A stretch of DNA of 48,509 nucleotides from Ralstonia sp. ASV6 (GCF_016429285.1 NZ_JAELUI010000025.1:1-48509), one strand, 5' to 3'. Positions 18,317 to 27,053 are shown, counted from the stretch's first letter. A program made the numbers and translations. The notes: generated from the letters alone by a model not told the origin.

Positions 18317-19387
18317 TTAGAACTTTGCGCGGATGCCCACGCCGAAGGTGTCGGCGGACGACAGGGTCGAGACCTTGTCGCGGAAGTAAGCGGCGTACAC
18401 GTCGGTACGCTTGGACAGCGAATAATCGTAGCCGACTGCCCAAGTGTTGCGCTTCACGTCAGCTGCACCCGAGGTTTTCGTGTACGCGTACGACGCCAGC
18501 ACACTGCCTGGACCGACCGGAATCGACACGCCCAGTTGGCCGCCGTTGCTCTTGGCGTCGCCCGAAGCGATCGTGTTCTTGATGTACTGGTACTGACCGT
18601 ACAGCTTGACCACACCGAAGTCATACGTTGCACCCAGTTGTGCTGCCGACTGACGCTGGAAGCCCGCCACCAGGCTGTTCAGGTCACCCGGGTTCGAATC
18701 GAAGCGCACTTGCTGGAAGGCTGCCGTGGCTGCGAAGTTGCCGTGGAAGTAGAGGAAGTTGCCGCCCCACTTGTTCTGGCCATTGTGGCCAGCTTGCTCG
18801 CCTGCGCCGTAGATGAAGTTACCGGTCAGGCCGTTGAAGTCCGGCGTGGAGTACAGGATCGAGTTGTTCCAACCCGAATCGCCCACCAGACCCGAAATGC
18901 CGCCGGGGCCGCTCAGACCGTTGCCCAGGTAGGTGTGGAACACCATCGGCGAGAAGGTGTACGAATCAACAAACGGGTTGAACAGGATCGTCGAGACGAA
19001 GTACGGCGGCGTCACGCGGCCGAGCTTGATCGAGCCCCAGGTGCTCGACTGCAGGCCGACGAACGAATTGCGGGCGAAGAACGTGTCGCCATCAAAGCGG
19101 CCGGATTTGCCGGTGTCCGGGCGGAAGAACGCTTCCAACGTGAAGATGGCCTTCAGACCGTTACCCAGGTCTTCGCTACCCTTCATGCCCCAATACGATG
19201 TGGACATACCGCCGGCGTTGACCACCCAGGCCCGGTCGGATGCGCCCAGGCTCTTGGTCGCCCCCACCCAGTTGTCGACCTGCCCGTACAGCGTGACGGA
19301 CGATTGCGCTTGTGCGCCGGCGCTCAACGCCCCCAGCGCGGATGCCACTGCGAGCGCGGCAGCACCACGCTTGAATTTCGACTGCAT
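18317..19387 (-). CDS. Gram-negative outer-membrane porin
   Basis: A protein of 356 residues. It has a signal peptide (MQSKFKRGAAALAVASALGA, cleaved after AQA near residue 27), then SSVTLYGQVDNWVG, the standard first beta strand of betaproteobacterial trimeric porins. GSEDLGNGLKAIFTLE and SFVGLQSSTWGSIKLGR are also family phrases. The C-terminus ends in Phe (GVGIRAKF), as needed for outer-membrane assembly by BAM. AGGAGG precedes the ATG. It lies beside and in the same direction as the uraD-puuE genes, so it could serve purine uptake, but a strong leader of its own makes general diffusion equally likely. Confidence 0.93.
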   Translation of the reverse strand: MQSKFKRGAAALAVASALGALSAGAQAQSSVTLYGQVDNWVGATKSLGASDRAWVVNAGGMSTSYWGMKGSEDLGNGLKAIFTLEAFFRPDTGKSGRFDGDTFFARNSFVGLQSSTWGSIKLGRVTPPYFVSTILFNPFVDSYTFSPMVFHTYLGNGLSGPGGISGLVGDSGWNNSILYSTPDFNGLTGNFIYGAGEQAGHNGQNKWGGNFLYFHGNFAATAAFQQVRFDSNPGDLNSLVAGFQRQSAAQLGATYDFGVVKLYGQYQYIKNTIASGDAKSNGGQLGVSIPVGPGSVLASYAYTKTSGAADVKRNTWAVGYDYSLSKRTDVYAAYFRDKVSTLSSADTFGVGIRAKF

Positions 19388-19524
19388 TGCTACCTCCTTT
19401 GTTGTTGAGGATCACTGCAGGTTGCGCCGCATTCTTTGATGCGATCGCAGGCCGGCCGGTCAGGCTCCATGCCGGGCGGTGTCCCATGCCCCATGACACC
19501 GCACCCACAGCGTGGTTGTATTGG

Positions 19525-20046
19525 TTAACCTGAAATCAAATCGTTCAGACGGAAACCGGCGATGCGATGAATCTGTTCCAGCGACGTACGCAGCTCGGTG
19601 TCGCGGTCGTTCTCAACTCGCTTGCTGAAGTTGTCGATGATTCCGTGGCGGTCGTAGCCGCGCACTGCCAGGATGAACGGGAAGCCGAACTTCTCGTTGT
19701 ACTGGGCGTTGAGTGCCTGCAGGCGTGCGAACTCCTCTGGCGTGCACTGGTTCAGACCCGCGCCGCTCTGTTCGCGCGTCGACTCCGCCGTCAGCTCACC
19801 GCGCACGGCAGCCTTGCCCGCCAGTTCCGGGTGAGCACGGACGAGCTTGAGCTGCGGTGCTTCACCGGCCGCATCCACGGCATGCCGCATGGCAGCGATC
19901 AGCGCGTCGGCCGAGGCGAACGGGCGTTGCGTTGCGGTCTGTTCAGCCACCCATGGCGAGTGCTCGTAGATGCCGCCCAGGACTTGCACGAACTGCGATG
20001 CGTCCATGCCGTTGAGTTGGGAGAGGGTGTAGGTGGTCTGGCTCAT
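19525..20046 (-). CDS. uraD: OHCU decarboxylase
   Basis: A protein of 173 residues. It decarboxylates 2-oxo-4-hydroxy-4-carboxy-5-ureidoimidazoline (OHCU) to S-allantoin, the third step from urate. The catalytic His lies in RAHPELAGKA (His72), and EQSGAGL, NEKFGFPFILAVRG and the helical C-terminus RTSLEQIHRIAGFRLNDL fit the family. The start codon overlaps the puuE stop as ATGA, so the two are translationally coupled. The longer open frame back to 20142 is an artefact of that overlap. Confidence 0.94.
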   Translation of the reverse strand: MSQTTYTLSQLNGMDASQFVQVLGGIYEHSPWVAEQTATQRPFASADALIAAMRHAVDAAGEAPQLKLVRAHPELAGKAAVRGELTAESTREQSGAGLNQCTPEEFARLQALNAQYNEKFGFPFILAVRGYDRHGIIDNFSKRVENDRDTELRTSLEQIHRIAGFRLNDLISG

Positions 20047-21017
20047 GCTGTGGTGCTCAAAACGGGTTGCTTGGCCGGTTGTTGGCCGTATGGGTGGTTC
20101 TGCATCCAGTGCTGCGCGATGTCGATGCGCCGGCAGATCCACACCTTGTCGTGCGATTGCACGTAATCCAGGAAGCGCTGCAGCGCGCGGAAACGCGCCG
20201 GGCGGCCCAGCAGGCGGCAGTGCATGCCGATCGACAGCATCTTCGGCTGCGCCAGGCCGTTGGGGTCACCCTCTTCGTACAGCACGTCGAAGGCATCCTT
20301 CAGGTACTGGTAGAAGTGGTCGCCGGTGTTGAAGCCTTGCGGGCTGGCGAAGCGCATGTCATTGGTGTCGAGCGTATACGGCACCACCAAGTGCGGCTTG
20401 CGCTCGCCACCCGAGACTTCGACTTCGGTCCAGAAAGGCAGGTCGTCGCCGTAGTAGTCGGCGTCGTAGGCAAAACCGCCGTGCTCGACCACCAGGCGGC
20501 GCGTGTTGGGGCTGTCGCGGCCGGTGTACCAGCCCAGCGGCGCGTTGCCGGTCAGCTGGCGGATGATCTCGACGCCAATGCGCATGTGTTCGCGCTCGGT
20601 GGCTTCGTCAACGTTCTGGTAGTGGATCCAGCGCCAGCCGTGGCAGGCGATTTCGTGACCGAGGTCGACGAAGGCTTGTGTCACGTCCGGATGGCGCTGC
20701 AAGGCCATCGACACGCCGAAGATCGTCATCGGCAGGCCACGTTTCTCGAACTCGCGCAGGATGCGCCACACGCCCGCACGCGAGCCGTATTCATAGATGC
20801 CTTCCATGCTCATGTGGCGAGCAGGGTAAGCGGCCGCACCGATGATCTCGGAGAGGAACTGCTCCGAGCCCGCATCGCCGTGCAGCACGCAGTTTTCACC
20901 GCCTTCTTCGTAGTTGAGGACGAATTGCAGTGCTACGCGCGCGCCACCCGGCCACTTTGCATTGGGCGGGTTCTTGCCGTAACCGATCAGATCGCGCGGA
21001 TAGTTATTGTTTGTCAT
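20043..21017 (-). CDS. puuE: Allantoinase, polysaccharide-deacetylase type
   Basis: A protein of 324 residues of the NodB/polysaccharide-deacetylase fold that replaces the classical amidohydrolase allantoinase. It hydrolyses allantoin to allantoate. The N-terminal YPRDLIGYGKNPPNAKWPGG and VALQFVLNYEEGGENC are typical of PuuE; EIACHGWRWIHYQ and GWYTGRDSPNTRRLV carry the active-site region. ATG 21017 is taken as the start by similarity in length; an in-frame ATG at 21044 is possible and neither has a good ribosome binding site. It overlaps uraD by 4 nt. The 197 bp upstream show no strong promoter. Confidence 0.92.
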   Translation of the reverse strand: MTNNNYPRDLIGYGKNPPNAKWPGGARVALQFVLNYEEGGENCVLHGDAGSEQFLSEIIGAAAYPARHMSMEGIYEYGSRAGVWRILREFEKRGLPMTIFGVSMALQRHPDVTQAFVDLGHEIACHGWRWIHYQNVDEATEREHMRIGVEIIRQLTGNAPLGWYTGRDSPNTRRLVVEHGGFAYDADYYGDDLPFWTEVEVSGGERKPHLVVPYTLDTNDMRFASPQGFNTGDHFYQYLKDAFDVLYEEGDPNGLAQPKMLSIGMHCRLLGRPARFRALQRFLDYVQSHDKVWICRRIDIAQHWMQNHPYGQQPAKQPVLSTTA

Positions 21018-21214
21018 GGTTTTTTCATGTCGAGGAGACTTCATACAACACCGGTCAGGCAGTGGAATGAGACTTTCCAAATTCACGACATCACGAATAG
21101 ATGTTGTTCCCGTGATTGCATGGCCCTGCCGCTTGAAAGTTGCTGGGCTCGTGCCGTTGCGGGAACGCCGCAGAGCTGCGGGCAACGTCGTGAAACAGGC
21201 AAGGCTCCATCACG

Positions 21215-22636
21215 TCAGGCCGGAACTGCCCGGGCAGCCTGCGCCAGTTCCAGCGCAAGCCTCCGGTGAACCGTGAGATGGGCATCGAGTTCCAGCGTGG
21301 TCAGGCGGCCATCTTCGACGACCACGCGCCCGTTGATCACGCTGTGCGCCACGTTGGACGGGGCACAGAACACCAATGCGGCAACCGGGTCGTGGTCGGC
21401 ACCAGCAAAGCTGACTTGATGGCGATCGAAGCTGACAAAGTCAGCAGACATGCCGGGTGCAAGCGCGCCGATATCGTCGCGGTTGAGCACGCGGGCACCG
21501 CCGAGCGTGGCGATTTCCAGCGCCTCACGTGCGCTCATTGCTGCAGGACCAAAGCCGACGCGGGCGAGCAGCATCGCCTGGCGCGTTTCGCCGAGCATGT
21601 GTGCGCCGTCGTTCGAGGCGCTGCCATCCACGCCCAGGCCGACGGGTACGCCGGCGTCCCGCATGGTGCGGATCGGCGCAATGCCTGAGGCCAGACGCAT
21701 GTTCGAGCATGGGCAGTGCGCTACGCCCGTACCGGTGCGTGCGAACACGTCGATGCCATGCGCGTCGAGCTTGACGCAGTGCGCATGCCAGACATCGCGG
21801 CCGACCCAACCGAGGTCTTCCGCATACTCGGCTGGCGTCATGCCGAACTTCTCGCGCGAGTAGGCGATGTCGTTATCGTTCTCGGCCAGGTGGGTGTGCA
21901 TCGACACGCCGTAGCTGCGCGCGAGCTTGGCCGATTCGCGCATGAGATCGCGCGAGACCGAGAAGGGCGAGCACGGCGCCACCACCAAGCGCAGCATGGA
22001 GTGGCGATCGGCGTCGTGCCAGGTTTCGATCAGGCGCTGCGTTTCCTTGAGGATGGCTTCTTCGCCTTCGACCACGCGGTCCGGCGGCAGGCCGCCCTGG
22101 CTGCGGCCGACACTCATGCTGCCCCGTGCGGCGTGAAAGCGCATGCCGATCTGCTGCGCGGCTTCAATCGAATCATCGAGCCGGCTGCCGTTGGGGTACA
22201 GGTACAGGTGGTCGCTGGAGGTTGTGCAGCCCGAGAGCAGCAGTTCCGCCATTGCCGTGAGCGTGGATACACGCACCATCTCGGGCGTGAGGCCCGCCCA
22301 CACCGGATACAGATTCGTGAGCCAGCCGAACAGCTCGGCATCCTGCGCAGCGGGCAGCGCGCGCGTCAGGCTTTGATACATATGGTGGTGCGTGTTGACG
22401 AAGCCGGGCGTGACCACGTGGTCACGCAGTTCCATCACACGCACGTTGGGCTGGCCGATGGCATCGCGATACTGCGCGGGCAGATCGGCCGTGGCGCCCA
22501 CCCATTCGATCACGCCACCGCGCGCCACCAGGGCGCCGTCGGGGATCTCGCGGCGTTGCGCATCCATCGTGACCAGCACGTCGGCATGACGGGCAATCAG
22601 GAGCGGGTCGTTGTGCGCGACAGTGGCGTTGTTCAT
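21215..22636 (-). CDS. 8-Oxoguanine deaminase (amidohydrolase)
   Basis: A protein of 473 residues of the TrzN/AtzB/SsnA-like amidohydrolase group. Metal ligands are visible in VNTHHHMYQSLTRA (His83 and His85), SMHTHLAEND, WHAHCVKLD and LGVDGSASND. The family includes the characterised Pseudomonas aeruginosa 8-oxoguanine deaminase Pa0142, which makes urate from 8-oxoguanine. The placement inside a urate-degrading locus supports that over hydroxyatrazine or cytosine deamination. It lies 4 bp downstream of the NCS2 permease gene and is surely co-transcribed with it. Confidence 0.85.
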   Translation of the reverse strand: MNNATVAHNDPLLIARHADVLVTMDAQRREIPDGALVARGGVIEWVGATADLPAQYRDAIGQPNVRVMELRDHVVTPGFVNTHHHMYQSLTRALPAAQDAELFGWLTNLYPVWAGLTPEMVRVSTLTAMAELLLSGCTTSSDHLYLYPNGSRLDDSIEAAQQIGMRFHAARGSMSVGRSQGGLPPDRVVEGEEAILKETQRLIETWHDADRHSMLRLVVAPCSPFSVSRDLMRESAKLARSYGVSMHTHLAENDNDIAYSREKFGMTPAEYAEDLGWVGRDVWHAHCVKLDAHGIDVFARTGTGVAHCPCSNMRLASGIAPIRTMRDAGVPVGLGVDGSASNDGAHMLGETRQAMLLARVGFGPAAMSAREALEIATLGGARVLNRDDIGALAPGMSADFVSFDRHQVSFAGADHDPVAALVFCAPSNVAHSVINGRVVVEDGRLTTLELDAHLTVHRRLALELAQAARAVPA

Positions 22637-22640
22637 GCAG

Positions 22641-24050
22641 TTACTCCGTGCCGTGAGTGTTGGCAGCAGCGTCGCGCATGGCGTGCTCGGCCGACTGCAT
22701 GCCGTTGTAGTAGAGGTTCAGCGTGACGGCGACCAGCGTGCCCAGCACGATGCCGCTGTGCGTGACTGGCTCCAGCCAATGCGGCAGGTACTGGAAGAAG
22801 GTCGGTGCCAGCGTCGGGATCATGCCGAAGCCAATCGAGATGGCCACGATGAACAGGTTGTGGCGGTACTTGTTGAAATCGATCGAGCCGAGGATGCGCA
22901 CGCCCGTTGCCGCCACCATGCCGAACATCACGATGCCCGCGCCGCCCAGCACGAAGGAAGGCACCGAAGCCACGATGTGCGCCATCTTCGGGAACAGGCC
23001 CAGCACGATCAGGATGATGCCGCCCATGGCTGCCACGAAGCGCGAACGCACGCCCGTGACGGTCACCAGCCCCACGTTCTGCGAGAACGAGGTGTACGGG
23101 AAGGTGTTGAACAGGCCGCCGATCACGGTGCCCAGGCCGTCAGCGCGCAGGCCGCGGGTCAGGTCATCGGTGGACAGCTTCTTGCCGGTGATCTCGGCCA
23201 GGGCCAAGAACATGCCGGTCGATTCCACCAGCGTGATCATCATCACGATGCACATCGAAGCGATGGCGCCAAAGTGGAAGGTCGGCATGCCGAAGTGCAG
23301 CGGCGTGATGACGGCCACCCAGTCGGCATCGCCCATGCCGCTGAAGTTCACCTTGCCGAAAGCCATGGCGATGAATGTGCCGATCACGATGCCCAGCAGC
23401 ACGGCGATGTTGCCGATCAGGCCTTTACCGTACTTGGTCAGCAGCAGAATGATGACCAGCACCGCCGCCGCGATGCCGAGGTTACCCAGGTTGCCGTACT
23501 CGAGGTTCGGTACGGTTTGCAGTACGCCGTCGACCACCGCTTTCTTGGTCGGTTGGCCGCCAGCAGCCCAGTTGATGCCCACGCCCATCAGCGACATGCC
23601 GATCAGCGTGATGACGGTGCCTGTTACGACCGGTGGGAAGAGCCCCAGCACACGCCCCATGAGCGGCGCAACGATGATGCCGAATATCCCCGCCGCGATC
23701 ACCGCGCCGTAGATACCCAGCAGGCCGATGGTGGGGTCGGTACCAATGGCGATCATCGGGCCGACGGAGGCGAAGGTCACCCCCATCATGACTGGCATGC
23801 GAATACCAAACTTCCAGATGCCGAACGCCTGGATGAGCGTGGCAAGACCGGCAGCAAACAGGTCGGCGTTGATCAGGAAGGCCATCTGCTCTTTGGGCAG
23901 ATGCAGTGCACCGCCGACGATGAGCGGCACTGCCACGGTGCCTGCATACATCACCAATACATGTTGCAGGCCCAATGCGAGCAGGCGGCCATAGGCCACG
24001 CGCTCATTGGTCAGATCCGCCGTGGGGGCGGCGAGGGTGCTGCTTGCCAT
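22641..24050 (-). CDS. NCS2-family purine/urate permease
   Basis: A protein of 469 residues with about 14 transmembrane segments. The start LLALGLQHVLVMYAGTVAVP is the NCS2 signature, and LVESTGMFLALAEITGKK and FNTFPYTSFSQNVGLVTVTG cover the substrate-binding helices (Glu in VESTG; the NxG of QNVGL). The QN-G-type signature with FSQN is that of the urate/xanthine branch (UacT, XanQ, PucJ), not the uracil branch. Proton-driven import of urate or xanthine is therefore expected. AGGAGA precedes the ATG. Neighbours are the GntR gene (99 bp upstream) and the 8-oxoguanine deaminase (4 bp downstream). Confidence 0.92.
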   Translation of the reverse strand: MASSTLAAPTADLTNERVAYGRLLALGLQHVLVMYAGTVAVPLIVGGALHLPKEQMAFLINADLFAAGLATLIQAFGIWKFGIRMPVMMGVTFASVGPMIAIGTDPTIGLLGIYGAVIAAGIFGIIVAPLMGRVLGLFPPVVTGTVITLIGMSLMGVGINWAAGGQPTKKAVVDGVLQTVPNLEYGNLGNLGIAAAVLVIILLLTKYGKGLIGNIAVLLGIVIGTFIAMAFGKVNFSGMGDADWVAVITPLHFGMPTFHFGAIASMCIVMMITLVESTGMFLALAEITGKKLSTDDLTRGLRADGLGTVIGGLFNTFPYTSFSQNVGLVTVTGVRSRFVAAMGGIILIVLGLFPKMAHIVASVPSFVLGGAGIVMFGMVAATGVRILGSIDFNKYRHNLFIVAISIGFGMIPTLAPTFFQYLPHWLEPVTHSGIVLGTLVAVTLNLYYNGMQSAEHAMRDAAANTHGTE

Positions 24051-24071
24051 ATACGTCTCCTTTGGGTGGTG

Positions 24072-24091
24072 AGCCGGACGGGCGTCCGGCT
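24072..24091. repeat. Inverted repeat between the GntR gene and the NCS2 permease gene
   Basis: AGCCGGACG (24072-24080) and CGTCCGGCT (24083-24091) are perfect complements separated by two bases. There is no T tract. It could be a partial attenuator or an RNA stability element in the 99-nt gap. Confidence 0.5.
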
Positions 24092-24149
24092 TGTGGCGGC
24101 CGGCCTCTGTCGTGCCAGCTCGCCCAATACAGCAAAACCGGTCCTAGAC

Positions 24150-24908
24150 TTAGCCTTTCTCGCCGCTGCCGCGCGGGCCCAATACCGAACGCAGATCGAA
24201 ATCAGCGGGCGCCTCCGGGCGCACGCGGTCCGCGCAGCATTGCAAGTGCTGGGCCATGTGGGCCTGGGCAGCACTGGCGTCACCGCGCTCCAGTGCGTTG
24301 AGGATGTCGAGGTGCTCGTCGAACGAGCAAGCGTTGTTGCCCGGGGCTTCGACGCTGGCGATCATCAGCGTGGTGCGCGACACCAGTCGCCGCATCATTT
24401 CGACCACCAGCGGGTTGCCCGACTGCTCGGCCAGCGCAACGTGGAACTCGGCCGAGAGGCGGATCCAGCGTGGGCGATCGTGCGTCACGAAGGCCTGGCG
24501 CTCCTGCTTGACGAGTTCCATCAGGGGCGCGACGGTGGCCTTGGGGTTGGCACTGTTGCCAACCTTGTCAAGCACCGCGCGCTCGAGGATCTGGCGCAGC
24601 TCGAACATGGCGTGCGCTTCGTCGATGGAAGGGGCGGCAATGAAGGCGCCGCGGTTCGGTTCCAGATCAACCAGGCCATCGGCGGCCAGTTGGGAGAAGA
24701 CCTTGCGCACCGTGTGGCGTGCGGTGGCATAGATTTCGCAAAGCGCATGCTCCGTCAGCTTGGTGCGCGGAGGCAGACGGTGCTCCATGATCGCATCGTA
24801 GATCTCGTGGTACATCCGCTCTTCAACCGACATGCGCGTTGCTCCCGATGCTTTGGCGCCAGGCTTGGACGTCGTTTCTGTGGAGACCAGCTTGAGATTC
24901 TTGGACAT
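24150..24908 (-). CDS. GntR-family regulator with FCD domain
   Basis: A protein of 252 residues. The N-terminal winged HTH (MYHEIYDAIMEHRLPPRTKL, then ATARHTVRKVFSQLAADGLV and EPNRGAFIA) is of the FadR subfamily, followed by an all-helical FCD ligand-binding domain (ELRQILERAVLD, RLSAEFHVALAEQSGNP, FDEHLDILNALERGD). FCD regulators typically bind a metabolite, often through a metal bound by Asp/His residues. It is transcribed with the permease and deaminase and is divergent from uraH-puuD, so it probably senses a urate-pathway intermediate. A palindromic operator lies 52 bp before its start. The start follows ATG 24908; the upstream extension to 24968 lacks domain content. Confidence 0.9.
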   Translation of the reverse strand: MSKNLKLVSTETTSKPGAKASGATRMSVEERMYHEIYDAIMEHRLPPRTKLTEHALCEIYATARHTVRKVFSQLAADGLVDLEPNRGAFIAAPSIDEAHAMFELRQILERAVLDKVGNSANPKATVAPLMELVKQERQAFVTHDRPRWIRLSAEFHVALAEQSGNPLVVEMMRRLVSRTTLMIASVEAPGNNACSFDEHLDILNALERGDASAAQAHMAQHLQCCADRVRPEAPADFDLRSVLGPRGSGEKG

Positions 24909-24959
24909 GGCAGACCTGTCTTTCAGTAGTGCAGCGCCGCATAAGCTGCTGCGAAAATC

Positions 24960-24999
24960 TGTTGACAATTATTCGTGGGCGCCTTCAATATTGTCAACA
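24960..24999. promoter_or_regulatory. Palindromic operator overlapping divergent promoters
   Basis: TGTTGACAAT (24960-24969) and ATTGTCAACA (24990-24999) are a perfect 10-bp inverted repeat with a 20-bp centre. Each arm contains TTGACA. On the minus strand TTGACA (24997-24992), an 18-bp spacer and AATAAT (24973-24968) form a good promoter for the GntR gene. On the plus strand TTGACA (24962-24967) would drive uraH-puuD, with a weaker -10 (CAATAT). A regulator bound here would cover both -35 boxes. Confidence 0.75.
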
Positions 25000-25298
25000 A
25001 AATGCGTTCAGGAATCCGACAAACTAGGGAAATCCCTGTTTCGAGTCCGGTCTAGGGACACGGCGGAAGCACGGAGTCGGACCCCGAACGAGCGACGGCT
25101 TTGCCGGTTTGGCATGTCCCCTCCAGTCTGGGTAACAGGCATGGGCGGCAAGCGTAAACCGGCTGGACGCGCGCCGGGATGCGTGCTCAGCACGTACCGA
25201 GCGGGCCCCGACGCCAGCCCTTGTCACGCAAGGGTTTGGCGCGAGGTGCAAGTGGAGGCAGCGGCGCTTCTGAAAATTCGAACTACAGAGGAAGACAA
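25000..25298 (+). promoter_or_regulatory. Long structured leader of uraH-puuD
   Basis: About 300 nt lie between the divergent promoters and the uraH start, with no gene. Hairpins are CGTGC/GCACG (25182-25194) and an extended stem with CGCCA and CCCTTG on the left, and CAAGGG and TGGCG on the right (25212-25241, loop TCACG). I do not recognise a known riboswitch. Confidence 0.4.
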
Positions 25299-25652
25299 AT
25301 GGGACGCTTGACTACCCATGTGCTCGACACCGCTGCAGGCACGCCGGGTCAAAACCTGGCGATCGCTCTGTTCAAGATTGTCGACAATCAACGCCAACCG
25401 GTGAAATCGGTTCGCACCAATCACGATGGCCGTTGCGATGCGCCGCTGCTGGAAGGCGACGCGCTGCAGACCGGCGTCTATGAGCTGGACTTCGCGGTGG
25501 GCGACTACTACCGCGCAGCCGGCGTCAAACTCCCCGAGCCCGCGTTCCTGGACGTGGTGACGCTGCGCTTTGGCGTGGCCGATACCAGCGCGCACTACCA
25601 CGTGCCGCTGCTGGTGTCGCCGTGGTCGTATTCGACCTATCGCGGTAGCTAA
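25299..25652 (+). CDS. uraH: 5-Hydroxyisourate hydrolase (transthyretin-like)
   Basis: A protein of 117 residues, the standard HIUase length. It hydrolyses 5-hydroxyisourate, the first product of urate oxidation, to OHCU. Marks are the N-terminal THVLDTAAGTPG (catalytic His7), RTNHDGRCD (basic residue in the active site), HYHVPLLVSPWSYSTY and the C-terminal YRGS signature that separates HIUase from transthyretin. There is no signal peptide, so it is cytoplasmic. AGAGGA precedes the ATG, and puuD follows 17 bp later in the same operon. Confidence 0.97.
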   Translation: MGRLTTHVLDTAAGTPGQNLAIALFKIVDNQRQPVKSVRTNHDGRCDAPLLEGDALQTGVYELDFAVGDYYRAAGVKLPEPAFLDVVTLRFGVADTSAHYHVPLLVSPWSYSTYRGS

Positions 25653-25669
25653 CAGGGCAGGGAGTCATC

Positions 25670-26938
25670 ATGGAAGGCTATATCCTCGACTGGGCCAACT
25701 TGCTCTTGCGTTGGCTGCACGTGATCGTCGCGATCGCGTGGATCGGTTCGTCGTTCTACTTCGTCTGGTTGGATAACAGCCTGACCAAGCCGACCGCACC
25801 GGACCTGAAGGACAAGGGCGTCGACGGCGAGCTGTGGGCCGTGCACGGCGGCGGGTTCTACAACCCGCAGAAGTACCTGCTGGCACCAAAGCAACTGCCG
25901 GATCATCTGCACTGGTTCTACTGGGAGTCGTACTCCACCTGGATGTCGGGCTTTGCGCTGCTGACGGTGGTGTACCTGTTCAACGCCAACGTCTACATGA
26001 TCGACCGCAACGTGTTCGACATGTCGGCGGCGACGGCGGTGCTGCTGGCGCTGGGCTTCCTAGTGGTTGGCTGGCTGGTGTACGACACCATCTGCCGCGT
26101 GTTCGGCAAGAACGACCGCGTGGTGGGCATTCTGGTGGCGATCTATGTGGCGCTGGCTGCGTTTGCGGCATGCCACCTGTTCTCGGGCCGCGCAGCATTC
26201 CTGCTGATCGGCGCGATGATCGCGACCATCATGAGCGCCAACGTGTTCTTCTGGATCATCCCGGGGCAACGCAAGGTGGTGGCCTCGCTCAAGGCTGGCG
26301 AGAAGCCGGACCCGATCCACGGCAAGCGCGGCAAGCAGCGCAGCGTGCACAACACGTACTTCACGCTGCCGGTGCTGTTCGCGATGCTGTCGAACCACTA
26401 CAGCATGACGTACGCGTTCAAGTACAACTGGGCTGTGCTGATTCTGATCATGGTGGCTGGCGTGCTGATCCGTCAGTTCTTCATCCTGAAGCACAAGGGC
26501 GTGGTGAACTGGGCCTATCCGGCAGCCGGCGTTGCAGTGCTGCTGGGCGTGGCGGTGTGGCTGGCGCCGGTGCAGCGTCCGGCAGCCCCTGTGGCAGAAG
26601 CACCGGCAGCGGTAGTGCCCGCAGCAGCGGCAGAAGGTGGTGCTTCTGCACCTGCTGCAGCCGCTCCGGCAGCCGCTGGCGGTTCGGACTTCGCCAAAGT
26701 ACAGGCAGTCGTTACCGCGCGGTGCTACCAATGTCACTCGGCGCATCCTACTCTGATGCCTTCTCCGGCTAAGGGCGTGTTGCTCGATACGCCGGACCAG
26801 TTGTCTGCGCACGCACAGCTCGTCTACCAGCAGGTGGTGCAACAGAAGCTGATGCCGCTGGGCAACGTCACGAACATCACCGACGACGAGCGCACGATCA
26901 TCGCCAAGTGGTTTGAAGGCGGCGCCAAGACCAACTGA
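25670..26938 (+). CDS. puuD: Membrane urate oxidase with cytochrome c domain
   Basis: A protein of 422 residues. The N-terminal part (about 1-300) is a multi-pass membrane domain of the PuuD/DUF989 type (LLLRWLHVIVAIAWIGSSFY, HWFYWESYSTWMSGFALL, RSVHNTYFTLPVLFAMLSNHY). An Ala/Pro-rich linker (about 303-345) leads to a C-terminal cytochrome c domain with CYQCH (352-356), and Met residues in TLMPSP and KLMPLGN are axial-ligand candidates. The enzyme oxidises urate to 5-hydroxyisourate and should pass electrons to the respiratory chain rather than making H2O2 as soluble uricase does. It forms an operon with uraH and ends in a strong terminator. Confidence 0.94.
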   Translation: MEGYILDWANLLLRWLHVIVAIAWIGSSFYFVWLDNSLTKPTAPDLKDKGVDGELWAVHGGGFYNPQKYLLAPKQLPDHLHWFYWESYSTWMSGFALLTVVYLFNANVYMIDRNVFDMSAATAVLLALGFLVVGWLVYDTICRVFGKNDRVVGILVAIYVALAAFAACHLFSGRAAFLLIGAMIATIMSANVFFWIIPGQRKVVASLKAGEKPDPIHGKRGKQRSVHNTYFTLPVLFAMLSNHYSMTYAFKYNWAVLILIMVAGVLIRQFFILKHKGVVNWAYPAAGVAVLLGVAVWLAPVQRPAAPVAEAPAAVVPAAAAEGGASAPAAAAPAAAGGSDFAKVQAVVTARCYQCHSAHPTLMPSPAKGVLLDTPDQLSAHAQLVYQQVVQQKLMPLGNVTNITDDERTIIAKWFEGGAKTN

Positions 26939-27027
26939 GGCGCTTGCCAGAGCAAGAGCAACAACAGAAACGGTTTATCGGAGCATGTCATTCGTTCCCT
27001 AGCGGGTGACATGACCGGTGAGGGTTG

Positions 27028-27053
27028 AACGGGGCTAAGGCCCCGTTTTTTTT
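27028..27053 (+). terminator. Terminator of uraH-puuD
   Basis: AACGGGGC (27028-27035), loop TAAG, GCCCCGTT (27040-27047), then a run of eight T (27046-27053). Confidence 0.92.

Noticed and set aside
22611..24929. 772-codon plus-strand frame over the permease and GntR genes
   Set aside because: It spans two real opposite genes and is very rich in His, Arg, Asp and Gln, as expected from antisense reading.
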